A DNA stretch of 64,000 nt, taken from Chungangia koreensis. GTDB lineage: Bacteria > Bacillota > Bacilli > Bacillales_A > Planococcaceae. A program made the translations under genes and the position numbers. The notes beneath the pieces were generated by a model. It worked only from the letters and a program-made list of their open reading frames with translations, had not been told where the DNA came from and made no database searches. Below, in pieces: positions 41,358 through 49,625 of the stretch (position 1 is the stretch's first letter; every line of letters starts with the position of its first letter). The DNA lies in NCBI RefSeq assembly GCF_042651785.1, contig NZ_JBHSEC010000014.1, positions 179,329-243,328 of the forward strand, given 5' to 3'.

Positions 41358-41495
41358 ATGGCGAAAGAAGTGGATGTCAAGAAAATTGTGACGAACCTGT
41401 CGAAACTCGGTGTTCCCGTTACGATGACGAAATCCCGTGTGGAAATGTTGAAAGCGCTCGCACCGCCGGCACAAAATGCCCATACCCAATCATGA
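41358..41495 (+). CDS. 45-residue hypothetical protein
   Basis: ATG 41358 follows GAGGTGG. The product is soluble and basic (MAKEVDVKKIVTNLSKLGVP, later KSRVEMLKALAPPA); no family is recognised. A promoter, the ribosome site and a perfect 25-bp terminator just after the stop make a transcript of roughly 290 bases. The gene is convergent with rodA. Coding is likely. Confidence 0.72.
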   Translation: MAKEVDVKKIVTNLSKLGVPVTMTKSRVEMLKALAPPAQNAHTQS

Positions 41496-41504
41496 CACGC
41501 ACGG

Positions 41505-41559
41505 AAAAAAGGACCGTCACCATGGCCATACGAAATGGCCATGGTGACGGTCCTTTTTT
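41505..41559. terminator. Perfect 25-bp bidirectional terminator
   Basis: A 25-bp stem without mismatch, with a five-base loop (ACGAA). The arms start with six A and end with six T, so it works in both directions, for the 45-codon gene and rodA. Confidence 0.93.
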
Positions 41560-41573
41560 CATGATAATTTTAC

Positions 41574-42758
41574 TTATTCCTCATCATCTGAACTGAACAT
41601 ATACTTGCGGTGATGGAATTTCATACTGAATACGAGACCGATGGCGAGGAAATTCCCCATTAACGAGCTTCCGCCGTAACTGATGAACGGAAGTGGAATT
41701 CCGGTAATCGGTAGTAATTGCAGCCACATGCCGATATTCTCGAACACATGGAATGTGATCATCGCGATAATTCCTGCACATACATACGTACTGAATTGAT
41801 CCTTTAATTCCAACGTAATTTTAGTCAAATGATAAATAAGCAGGAAGTATAAGCTGATGACAAGACTGGCTCCGATGAATCCATATTCTTCGCCAATGAC
41901 AGTGAAAATCGCATCGGTGTGCTGCTCTGGAATGTAAACCTCGCGGCCGAAGAATCCTTTTCCGAAAATCTCCCCTGAACCGATTGCTTTGAGGGAATTC
42001 AATAACTGATACCCTTCATTCGATGCGTACGATTCTGGATCGAGCCAGGAATAGATCCGGCCGAATTTATAAGGTTCAACACCTAATTTATCAGCCATGA
42101 AATCCGGCATATAAAGTGCCATCAAGATGAGGGATGTACCAAGGGCTGCGACTCCCGTCATGAGAGGTACAAGGATTTTCCAAGAGATTCCACCAACCAC
42201 AACTAAGGCAATGGTTATAGCGATAAACACTAAAGAACTTCCCAAGTCGGGTTGTTCCATAATGAATGCGAGCGGCAAGCCTGCAATAAGTGCAATTTTT
42301 CCTAATAACATAAAATCGGTTTTTATGGTTTTGTTTAAATGATGCTCGTTATGCGAACTAATGACTTTCGCCATAGCCAAGATGAAGAATGTCTTCATGA
42401 ACTCGGAAGGCTGGATACTTCCGACTGGTGTATGGAACCAGCTCTTTGCACCATTACGGATTTCTGCAATTTGTCCTTCTCCGCCGGGAGCAAGCATCAA
42501 TACAACCAATAGTAAGATTCCAAATCCATATAGATACCAAGCCATTTTCTTATATTGGTCAATATCGAAGAACATCGTGAAGGCAATGATGAATGCTCCG
42601 ACCCCGTACCACATGATCTGTCTCGGTATGAAGTTCAGGCCATATTGTCCGGATGTTTGTGCGGATGAAATCGCCAAAAGGCTGACGATGAAAAACATAA
42701 AAATTATAAATGCAAGCGTCCAATCGAAGCGATCCGTTACGCTATTTTTTGAATCCAT
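41574..42758 (-). CDS. rodA: Rod-shape peptidoglycan glycosyltransferase RodA
   Basis: A SEDS-family polymerase of lateral-wall peptidoglycan. The 394-residue protein has ten helices and family motifs: GAKSWFHTPVGSIQPSEF, the catalytic-region QPDLGSSLVF, VGEEYGFIG-type VIGEEYGFIGA and ISYGGSSLMGNF near the C-terminus. RodA is favoured over FtsW or SpoVE by these patterns. ATG 42758 lies five bases after AGGTGA. A sigma-M-like promoter lies upstream. Confidence 0.9.
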   Translation of the reverse strand: MDSKNSVTDRFDWTLAFIIFMFFIVSLLAISSAQTSGQYGLNFIPRQIMWYGVGAFIIAFTMFFDIDQYKKMAWYLYGFGILLLVVLMLAPGGEGQIAEIRNGAKSWFHTPVGSIQPSEFMKTFFILAMAKVISSHNEHHLNKTIKTDFMLLGKIALIAGLPLAFIMEQPDLGSSLVFIAITIALVVVGGISWKILVPLMTGVAALGTSLILMALYMPDFMADKLGVEPYKFGRIYSWLDPESYASNEGYQLLNSLKAIGSGEIFGKGFFGREVYIPEQHTDAIFTVIGEEYGFIGASLVISLYFLLIYHLTKITLELKDQFSTYVCAGIIAMITFHVFENIGMWLQLLPITGIPLPFISYGGSSLMGNFLAIGLVFSMKFHHRKYMFSSDDEE

Positions 42759-42840
42759 AAGTTTCACCTAATCTTTTTTCAGAATATCTAATTTAGTATA
42801 ACGCAAACGTGCAACTTTTTCTTCGTATCCTCAAGGAAAT

Positions 42841-42866
42841 GACGCGAAAGAACTGGAAATGTTCCA
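42841..42866 (-). promoter_or_regulatory. ECF-sigma-type promoter of rodA (sigma-M-like)
   Basis: On the minus strand TGGAAC (42866-42861), a 16-base spacer and CGTC (42844-42841). B. subtilis rodA belongs to the sigma-M regulon, which supports the match. It shares bases with the inverted repeat TGGAAATGTTCCA. Confidence 0.5.
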
Positions 42867-42909
42867 TTTATGATAATATGGTGCCATTCTTTAAAATGGA
42901 GGAAACATC

Positions 42910-43242
42910 ATGGCTTGGATTTATTTGATTGCAGCCGGACTTTCAGAAATAGTTTGGGCGATCACGATTAAAGAATCTCATGGTTTCACGGTCCCTTTAC
43001 CGTCGATCATCACGATTGTATTTTTGATCATCAGTTTTTATCTGTTTTCAAAAACACTTACAGACATGCCGGTCGGAACTGCTTACGCTATTTTCACAGG
43101 AATAGGAGCGGTAGGCGCAGTATTCGCCGGAATTTGGTTATACCACGAATCTCTTAGTTTCGGAAAGTTATTTTTCCTCGTCCTCCTGATTGTTGGAATG
43201 GTCGGATTGAAGTTGACAGACAATGAGGAGGGGGCGGAATAA
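42910..43242 (+). CDS. SMR family efflux subunit 1
   Basis: A 110-residue four-helix small multidrug resistance protein. The essential glutamate is in AAGLSEIVWA and the dimer-interface pattern is PVGTAYAIFTGIGAVGA. It overlaps the next SMR gene by one base, so they form a heteromeric pump like YkkCD. No guanidine riboswitch is seen upstream, so a guanidinium role is not supported. ATG follows GGAGG. Confidence 0.9.
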   Translation: MAWIYLIAAGLSEIVWAITIKESHGFTVPLPSIITIVFLIISFYLFSKTLTDMPVGTAYAIFTGIGAVGAVFAGIWLYHESLSFGKLFFLVLLIVGMVGLKLTDNEEGAE

Positions 43243-43556
43243 TGGAATGGCTGATTTTAATAGCTGCTGGATTATTCGAAGTGGTATTTGTCATTACAAT
43301 GAAATTGTCGGATGGTTTTAAGAAGCATCTTTACACTATTTTAACCATTGTATCAGCGGCATTAAGCTTAGGTCTTCTTTCATTAGCACTAAAAGTGATT
43401 CCTGTAGGGACCGGTTATGCCGTATGGACGGGAATTGGTGCAGCGGGAAGTGTGCTGGTCGGAATGCTTCTTTTCAAGGAGAAGAAGAGTATCTTGAAAA
43501 TTATGTTCTTGAGTTTTATTATCATCGGGGTCGTTGGGTTGAAATTTGTTTCATAG
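43242..43556 (+). CDS. SMR family efflux subunit 2
   Basis: A 104-residue partner of the previous subunit, with the glutamate in AAGLFEVVFV and PVGTGYAVWTGIGAAGSV. The ATG shares its A with the upstream TAA stop, which implies coupled translation. Paired SMR proteins insert in opposite orientation to form the antiporter. Confidence 0.9.
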   Translation: MEWLILIAAGLFEVVFVITMKLSDGFKKHLYTILTIVSAALSLGLLSLALKVIPVGTGYAVWTGIGAAGSVLVGMLLFKEKKSILKIMFLSFIIIGVVGLKFVS

Positions 43557-43644
43557 GCCAAATAGCATGTCTGCTTATTAACTGTTCATCGCCTCCGCCT
43601 CTTCGTGATAAACTATAACTATCCGACAAATGGAGGTTTTTTGA

Positions 43645-44727
43645 ATGAAAAAACGAATTGGCTTATTATATGGCGGGAAGTCCGCTGAGCATGAAGTATC
43701 CTTAATGACAGCACGTGCAGTTACTGGTGCACTTAACTTTAATAATTACGAAGTATACCCGATTTATATAACGACTGATGGAGAGTGGCGTAAAGGCAAA
43801 CGTCTTAGCGGTCCAGTTGAACATGTAGAAGAATTGCAATTCGGGACTGAACAGTTAGCGATTCCGAATAATATTTCCGATTTTTTACCGACTAAGGCTG
43901 AATCTGAGGAACAGGCATTGGATGTCATCTTCCCGCTCCTCCATGGACCGAACGGTGAAGATGGAACGGTTCAAGGACTCCTTGAAGTGTTAAACCTTCC
44001 GTATGTAGGGAATGGAGTATTAGCATCATCTGCTGGGATGGATAAAGTCGTGATGAAGCAACTTTTCTCAGTAGCCGGGTTAAAGCAAGTTCCGTATATC
44101 CATTTTATACGTAGTAACTGGAGGAAATCACAAGAGAAGTTATTGGATCAGATTGAGGAGCAGCTTTCGTTCCCAGTGTTCGTTAAGCCTGCTAATTTAG
44201 GCTCGAGTGTAGGGATCAGCAAAGCGGTTGATCGGGAAAGTCTGATACAAGCAATTGAACTGGCGTTTAAATACGACCGGAAGATTGTGATCGAACAAGG
44301 TGTGAAAGCCCGGGAAATTGAAATGGCTGTATTGGGTAATGATTCTCCGAGATGTTCTGTTCCTGGAGAGATTAAGCCTTTAAAAGATTTTTATGACTAC
44401 CAAGCGAAATATCAGGACGGGAATACAGCACTGATTATCCCGGCTGAGATTCCAGACGAAGTCGAAGATGCCATGAAGGATATGGCGCTGAAAGCCTTTA
44501 AAGTATTGGATTGTTCAGGGTTAGTACGGGCGGACTTCTTTGTGACTGACGACAATGAAGTGCTGATCAATGAAATAAACACGATGCCCGGTTTTACTCC
44601 GTTTAGCATGTATCCACTATTGTGGCAGCACACAGGCCTTAGCTACCCGGATCTCATCGAGGAATTGGTGAGACTGGCTATTGAGCGCCATGACGAGAAG
44701 CAATTATTGAATTATACGATGGATTGA
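43645..44727 (+). CDS. ddl: D-alanine--D-alanine ligase
   Basis: Makes D-Ala-D-Ala for peptidoglycan with ATP. The 360-residue ATP-grasp protein begins with KKRIGLLYGGKSAEHEVSL and keeps the family segments FPLLHGPNGEDGTVQGLLE, KPANLGSSVGISK and INEINTMPGFT. GGAGG precedes ATG. murF starts 12 bases after the stop, so the two are an operon, as in B. subtilis. Confidence 0.95.
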   Translation: MKKRIGLLYGGKSAEHEVSLMTARAVTGALNFNNYEVYPIYITTDGEWRKGKRLSGPVEHVEELQFGTEQLAIPNNISDFLPTKAESEEQALDVIFPLLHGPNGEDGTVQGLLEVLNLPYVGNGVLASSAGMDKVVMKQLFSVAGLKQVPYIHFIRSNWRKSQEKLLDQIEEQLSFPVFVKPANLGSSVGISKAVDRESLIQAIELAFKYDRKIVIEQGVKAREIEMAVLGNDSPRCSVPGEIKPLKDFYDYQAKYQDGNTALIIPAEIPDEVEDAMKDMALKAFKVLDCSGLVRADFFVTDDNEVLINEINTMPGFTPFSMYPLLWQHTGLSYPDLIEELVRLAIERHDEKQLLNYTMD

Positions 44728-44739
44728 GTGGATGAATAA

Positions 44740-46107
44740 ATGAAAAAACAATTGAGAACTATTGCCGATTGGTTAAATGTAGAAACGCAGGGTTTGAGAG
44801 AGGTTGAAGTGTCAGGTGTATCCATCAATACTCGGACACTGCAGCCTGGAGATCTTTTCATCCCGTTCAGAGGAGAAAAGGTAAATGGCCATGACTATGT
44901 CATGACAGCACTTGAAAATGGAGCAGCTGCCTCGCTTTGGCAAGCGGATGAACCGAATCCTCCGAAGGATGTACCCCTATTATTCGTAACCGATCCGGAA
45001 TTGGCTCTACAAGAAATGGCCAGGAAGTACAGAGAAGAATTGGATACAGTATTTATAGGGATTACTGGGTCTAACGGAAAAACATCAACGAAGGATTTAG
45101 TAGCTGGCGTTCTATCTCCTTACTTCAAGGTTCAGAAAACAGAAGGGAATTTCAATAACCAGCTCGGCTTACCTTTGACGATTTTGTCACTTGATGAAGA
45201 GACAGAGTATGCAGTCCTCGAAATGGGGATGAGCGGTTTTGGTGAAATCGAATTCCTGACAAAAATGGCAAAACCAAAATATGCGGTGATCACCAACATC
45301 GGGGAAGCGCATATGCAGGACTTGGGCTCGCGTGAAGGGATTGCAAAAGCGAAGTTTGAAATTGTTCAAGGGCTGTTGCCTGAAGGTATGCTCTTTTACG
45401 ATGGGGATGAACCGTTATTGGTTCCCCATGCAGCCACTCTATCGGGGGATAGGAAGACAGCATTTGGATATGGAGAAGAAAACGCGCTTTCGGTCCAAGG
45501 TATCCGTTCGACTGAAAGGGGAAGTGAATTTACAGTTTCCGGTTTGTTGAATGAGTCATTCACTATTCCTGTTTTGGGGTCGCATCAAGTGAAGAATTCA
45601 CTTGCCGCAATCTTAATCGGCATGGCAGCAGGATTGAATGCGGAACAAATTCGCTATTCCCTGCAAAGTGTCAAATTGACGGATATGAGAATGCAAGTGC
45701 AGACCGCAAATAATGACGCGATTTTCATCAATGATGCCTATAATGCAGCTCCTGCTTCTATGAAAGCGGCTTTGTCATTCTTAAAGGAGACAGAGATGAG
45801 GGAGGAAAAGTGGGCAGTCTTAGGCGATATGCTGGAGCTTGGCGATTTAGAGCGGCAGTTCCATGAAGAAGTCGCTGATGATCTCACACCTGAAGTCATT
45901 AAAGGCGTTTGTCTATATGGTCCGAGGATGGAATGGCTGTACGAAAAGCTGAAGGGCAAGTTTGATCCGGAGTGCCTAATCTGGAGTAAGGATGAATATG
46001 ATCCACTGATTGAATGGCTTAGTGTTCGACTCAATTCTAAATCAGTTGTCCTGTTGAAAGGTTCTCGTGGTATGGCGCTGGAAAATATTCTAAAAGCGTT
46101 TGTTTAA
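44740..46107 (+). CDS. murF: UDP-MurNAc-tripeptide--D-alanyl-D-alanine ligase
   Basis: Adds D-Ala-D-Ala, the product of Ddl, to UDP-MurNAc-tripeptide. The 455-residue Mur ligase has the N-terminal substrate domain, the ATP loop TGSNGKTSTKDL, the second-domain pattern EMGMSGFGEIEFL and the C-terminal NDAYNAAPASM. It is the second gene of the ddl-murF operon. Confidence 0.95.
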   Translation: MKKQLRTIADWLNVETQGLREVEVSGVSINTRTLQPGDLFIPFRGEKVNGHDYVMTALENGAAASLWQADEPNPPKDVPLLFVTDPELALQEMARKYREELDTVFIGITGSNGKTSTKDLVAGVLSPYFKVQKTEGNFNNQLGLPLTILSLDEETEYAVLEMGMSGFGEIEFLTKMAKPKYAVITNIGEAHMQDLGSREGIAKAKFEIVQGLLPEGMLFYDGDEPLLVPHAATLSGDRKTAFGYGEENALSVQGIRSTERGSEFTVSGLLNESFTIPVLGSHQVKNSLAAILIGMAAGLNAEQIRYSLQSVKLTDMRMQVQTANNDAIFINDAYNAAPASMKAALSFLKETEMREEKWAVLGDMLELGDLERQFHEEVADDLTPEVIKGVCLYGPRMEWLYEKLKGKFDPECLIWSKDEYDPLIEWLSVRLNSKSVVLLKGSRGMALENILKAFV

Positions 46108-46117
46108 TATGTCCCGA

Positions 46118-46152
46118 AACCGGCTGGAAAAAGAATTGGTGGTTCCAGCCGG
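46118..46152 (+). terminator. Terminator-like hairpin after murF
   Basis: CCGGCTGGAA pairs exactly with TTCCAGCCGG; a five-T run comes about ten bases later, so termination may be partial. Confidence 0.5.
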
Positions 46153-46199
46153 GATTGGGGCTTTTTATGTACATAATTTTCTGGAAGGTGGGGATTCCT

Positions 46200-46898
46200 T
46201 TGAAGACGGGCGTACTATTCATCCATGGCTTTACAGGCGGACCATACGAAGTTGCACCGTTCGTCCGCTATTTAGAAGAACGTACGGATTGGGTATTCTC
46301 TGTCCCGACACTTCCAGGGCACGGGACAGAATTGAATTTAAAAAAGTTAACGGCTGAAGACTGGATGATGGAAGCGGAACTTGCTTTGCGCAAATTGGAA
46401 AAAGAAGTAGATCAGCTATATATTGTCGGATTCTCAATGGGTGGTTTAATTGCGCTTTACTTGGCTCTTCGATACAAAGTATCCAAACTTGTGTTGCTAA
46501 GTGCCGCTGCCAAATATATTAGTGGTCGCCAATTACTGGAAGACGTGAAGGGAATAGTTGGCCAGGTCATTACGGGACAGCCTTATGATGAGACATTTGT
46601 GCATTTATATGAATACAAGCTGACGCATACGCCTTTGCGTGCCGCCATTGAATTTTTGCGAATCGTACGAATGGTTGAGCCATATTATAGCCAAATTACA
46701 GTACCGGCCGTCATTGTTCAGGGGAAAAAGGATGGAATCGTTCCGTATACTACAGCTCAATTTTTGTACGAAAAAATGGGTGCGACCGATAAGAAGTTAA
46801 TCACATCAGAAACCGGTAAACATCATATTTGTTATAGTCAAGATTGCGAGGATTGGTTCGGACAAGTGTTTAATTTCTTGCAATTAGGGGAAAGGTAA
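46200..46898 (+). CDS. Alpha/beta-hydrolase carboxylesterase (Est30-like)
   Basis: A 232-residue serine esterase resembling Geobacillus Est30 and B. subtilis YvaK. The oxyanion segment is FIHGFTGGPYEV, the nucleophile is in GFSMGG, the acid is in GKKDGIVP and the histidine in GKHHICYS. It probably hydrolyses short-chain esters. TTG 46200 lies nine bases after AAGGTG and gives the typical N-terminus; earlier ATG codons lack a site. Confidence 0.88.
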   Translation: MKTGVLFIHGFTGGPYEVAPFVRYLEERTDWVFSVPTLPGHGTELNLKKLTAEDWMMEAELALRKLEKEVDQLYIVGFSMGGLIALYLALRYKVSKLVLLSAAAKYISGRQLLEDVKGIVGQVITGQPYDETFVHLYEYKLTHTPLRAAIEFLRIVRMVEPYYSQITVPAVIVQGKKDGIVPYTTAQFLYEKMGATDKKLITSETGKHHICYSQDCEDWFGQVFNFLQLGER

Positions 46899-46982
46899 AC
46901 TGACAATTGGCATAACGGCAGAATCGTTGCAACAGGTGGAAAAGCGTGGTAAGCTATTATGAGCAATGGATACATTTTGTGA

Positions 46983-47014
46983 AAAACTCTTCACGTGTGG
47001 AGAGTATTTTTTTG
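46983..47014 (+). terminator. Rho-independent terminator of the esterase gene
   Basis: ACTCTTCA pairs with TGGAGAGT around CGTG, followed by ATTTTTTT. Confidence 0.75.
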
Positions 47015-47030
47015 AATATAACGGTGGATT

Positions 47031-47095
47031 CCTCCGGGTCCTAATCCCAAGGCCCGCTGAACATACCGCTCGGCAATGACCGGGCTTTCCTTTTG
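47031..47095 (+). promoter_or_regulatory. Attenuator-like leader upstream of cshA
   Basis: The segment AAGGCCCG (47049-47056) can pair upstream with CGGGTC (47035-47040) or downstream with CGGGCTTT (47081-47088), which is followed by CCTTTT. The two stems exclude each other, as in a terminator/antiterminator switch. The 323-base gap before cshA holds no gene I can support. Confidence 0.45.
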
Positions 47096-47221
47096 TAATT
47101 CCCCTCTTAAATGATAGTGAATTGTTATCGGAACGTTCCTCTATAGGCTCGTAAATTGCCGCAATTTCATCTGAAAATGTAACCATTTGTCAAATGTAAA
47201 GGAAAAAGGAGATTGAAGAGT

Positions 47222-48721
47222 TTGACAAATTTTTCAGAATTTAATATCAGCCCATCAACGTTGAAATCACTTAAACGCATGGGCTTCGAAGAAGCAACGC
47301 CAATCCAAGAAGGTACAGTTAAATATGGCATGGAAGGCCGTGACATTATTGGTCAGGCGCAAACAGGAACAGGGAAAACTGCTGCATTCGGTATACCTTT
47401 GATTGAAAAAGTGGATCCAAAAAACCCTGATGTACAAGGGCTGATTATTGCACCGACTCGTGAGTTGGCAATTCAAGTTTCAGAAGAGCTATATAAAATC
47501 GGTTATGATAAGCGAGTTAAAATCCTTTCTGTTTATGGCGGACAGGAAATCGGGCGTCAAATCCGGGCACTAAAAAACAAACCGCAAATCATTGTTGGTA
47601 CCCCTGGACGGATCCAGGATCATATCAACCGCCGTACATTAAAGTTGGAAAATGTTCAAACACTCGTCTTGGATGAAGCGGATGAAATGTTGAACATGGG
47701 ATTCATTGATGACATCAATGCAATTTTGGAAACTGTACCGGAAAATCGTCAGACTTTGCTATTCTCTGCAACGATGCCAGGTCCGATCCGTAAAATTGCT
47801 GATAACTTCATGAAGGATCCTGTAGAAGTAAAGATCAAGTCGAAGGAAATGACGGTTGAAAATATAGATCAATATTTCGTGAAGGCGCATGAACGTGAAA
47901 AATTTGACGTATTGACTCGTCTCTTGAACGTACATCAGCCGGAACTTGCAATTATCTTCGGACGTACGAAACGTCGTGTGGATGAATTGTCCCAGGCCTT
48001 GACAATCCGAGGCTACTTGGCTGAAGGGATTCATGGAGACTTGAGCCAGGCCAAGCGGTCGTCCGTTCTTCGCCAGTTCAAGGAAAATAAAATCGATGTA
48101 TTGGTTGCTACTGACGTAGCGGCACGTGGACTTGATATCTCAGGTGTAACACACGTGTACAACTTTGACATTCCACAAGATCCGGAAAGCTATGTTCACC
48201 GTATCGGCCGTACTGGTCGTGCTGGTAAGAGTGGTATGGCGATCACTTTCGTCACTCCACGTGAAATGGGTTATCTTCGAATTGTGGAAGAAACAACGAA
48301 GAAGCGCATGACTCCGCTCCGTCCACCAACATCGGATGAAGCATTACTTGGACAGCAACGTCTTGCGATCGAATCGTTAAAGGAAATCGTTGAAAAGAAC
48401 GATTTGAATGATTACCGTATTCTTGCAAACGAATTGCTTGAAAATCTCGACGCTGTCGATGTAGTAGCTGCGGCTATCAAATCGATGACGAAAGAGCCAG
48501 ATGATTCACCAGTAACAATTTCTGAAGAACGTCCGCTGCCTTCAAGAAGAGGCAAAGACAACCACCGAGGTGGTGGCGGCGGCTATAAAGGCGGCCGTAG
48601 TTCAGGTCGTCCAGGTGGCAGAAGCCATGATCGTGGAGGTTCCCGACGCGGAGGAAGAGACGGAGACAAACGTGGCGGCCAAGGCCAAAGCCGGTCCCGC
48701 TCCCGTTCTAAATTCGAATAA
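47222..48721 (+). CDS. cshA: DEAD-box RNA helicase CshA
   Basis: Unwinds RNA for ribosome assembly and the RNA degradosome, especially in the cold. The 499-residue protein has all motifs: AQTGTGKT, PTRELAIQ, TPGR, DEAD in VLDEADEML, SAT, ATDVAARGLDI and HRIGRTGRAG, then a basic, glycine-rich RGG tail (about 435-499). TTG 47222 gives the conserved start; TTG 47213 is too near AAGGAG. An attenuator-like leader precedes it. Confidence 0.94.
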   Translation: MTNFSEFNISPSTLKSLKRMGFEEATPIQEGTVKYGMEGRDIIGQAQTGTGKTAAFGIPLIEKVDPKNPDVQGLIIAPTRELAIQVSEELYKIGYDKRVKILSVYGGQEIGRQIRALKNKPQIIVGTPGRIQDHINRRTLKLENVQTLVLDEADEMLNMGFIDDINAILETVPENRQTLLFSATMPGPIRKIADNFMKDPVEVKIKSKEMTVENIDQYFVKAHEREKFDVLTRLLNVHQPELAIIFGRTKRRVDELSQALTIRGYLAEGIHGDLSQAKRSSVLRQFKENKIDVLVATDVAARGLDISGVTHVYNFDIPQDPESYVHRIGRTGRAGKSGMAITFVTPREMGYLRIVEETTKKRMTPLRPPTSDEALLGQQRLAIESLKEIVEKNDLNDYRILANELLENLDAVDVVAAAIKSMTKEPDDSPVTISEERPLPSRRGKDNHRGGGGGYKGGRSSGRPGGRSHDRGGSRRGGRDGDKRGGQGQSRSRSRSKFE

Positions 48722-48731
48722 GTTGTTTAAT

Positions 48732-48762
48732 CGGCTATGCACTTTGCATAGCCGGTTTTTTT
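48732..48762 (+). terminator. Rho-independent terminator of cshA
   Basis: CGGCTATGC pairs with GCATAGCCG, followed by seven T. Confidence 0.92.
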
Positions 48763-48821
48763 GTGGGTTGTAAAAGAGGGGGGGATATAGCCGATTTTAA
48801 TAGCTCAAGTATTTTTGGTGA

Positions 48822-48959
48822 TGTCCAACCAAATCGCGAAAGTTTCCAACTAAGTCATGAAACTTTCCAACCAAATCGTGAAAGTTTCCAACTAAGTCAT
48901 GAAAGTTTCCAACTAAGTCATGAAAGTGTCCAACCAATTCGCCAAACTTCCAACCAAAC
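48822..48959 (+). repeat. Tandem 21-bp repeat array 3 (six units plus a partial)
   Basis: Six exact 21-bp units starting TTTCCAACTAAGTCATG, TTTCCAACCAAATCGTG or TGTCCAACC, then a partial unit. The units are clearly related to array 1 (TTTCCAACCAAGTGC). Two types alternate at first, then one repeats. It lies 60 bases after the cshA terminator, same strand. The rest of this 424-base gap holds AT-rich sequence and the ydbS promoter. Confidence 0.93.
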
Positions 48960-49094
48960 AAAAAGTCCCTCCACAAAGTTTGAAAATTCTCTTGTAGCTT
49001 TATGTTGTACAATTAAATAAGAACATGAAAAATTTTAAAAAACAGTTATACTCATTCATTGAAATTTAATGACCCAATAAAACCACCAGCTAAA

Positions 49095-49120
49095 CGAAAC
49101 ATTTCACCGTTTCATTCGTA
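49095..49120 (+). promoter_or_regulatory. Sigma-W-type promoter of ydbST
   Basis: CGAAAC (49095-49100), a 16-base spacer and CGTA (49117-49120) match TGAAAC-N16-CGTA at all but one base. B. subtilis ydbST is a known sigma-W operon. Confidence 0.75.
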
Positions 49121-49145
49121 AACAGAACAGAAGAGAGGTGTCATC

Positions 49146-49625
49146 ATGAGGAGAGAACCACAAAATAGAATATCGATGAAAGGTTTAAAGGTTTGGAGAC
49201 TTTACGGAATCATGCAAACTGCGATTACGACGCTAATTGTAGCCGGCGTTGCATTTCTTACATATTTTTTTGATTGGCCAAAGTGGATATGGCTTATATG
49301 CATTGCTATTCCTATCATCGATACATATGTGTTTATTTATTTATTCCCGAAACTTCGTTGGCTGCGTTGGCGCTATGAAGTAAGTGAGCAGGAAATTGAA
49401 ATTCAGCACGGCTTGTTCATTATGAAGCGAACACTCGTCCCAATGGTAAGGGTCCAGCACGTCGACACAGAGCAGGGACCGATTTTAAGGAAATACAATT
49501 TGTCCTCCATCACCATTTCTACTGCAGCTACCATCCATACGATTCCTGCGTTGGAAATGGAAGAGGCGGATGAACTAAGAACTCGGATTTCACAATTGGC
49601 AAGGGTGGCGGAAGAGGATGTCTAA
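49146..49625 (+). CDS. ydbS: Bacterial PH domain membrane protein YdbS
   Basis: A 159-residue protein with two N-terminal helices and one bPH2 domain (RWRYEVSEQEIEIQHGLF, VPMVRVQHVDTEQGPI). In B. subtilis YdbS and YdbT together protect against bacteriocins made by relatives. GAGAGGTG precedes ATG. The gene overlaps ydbT by eight bases and follows a sigma-W-type promoter. Confidence 0.9.
   Translation: MRREPQNRISMKGLKVWRLYGIMQTAITTLIVAGVAFLTYFFDWPKWIWLICIAIPIIDTYVFIYLFPKLRWLRWRYEVSEQEIEIQHGLFIMKRTLVPMVRVQHVDTEQGPILRKYNLSSITISTAATIHTIPALEMEEADELRTRISQLARVAEEDV

Noticed and set aside
42780..42909. Guanidine-I (ykkC) riboswitch before the SMR pair
   Set aside because: None of the conserved ykkC motif segments are present in this 130-base gap.
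46899..47221. T-box leader before cshA
   Set aside because: The T-box core sequence and specifier loop pattern are absent.
48763..49020. Open frames across repeat array 3
   Set aside because: Same cause as array 1; no credible start or ribosome site.
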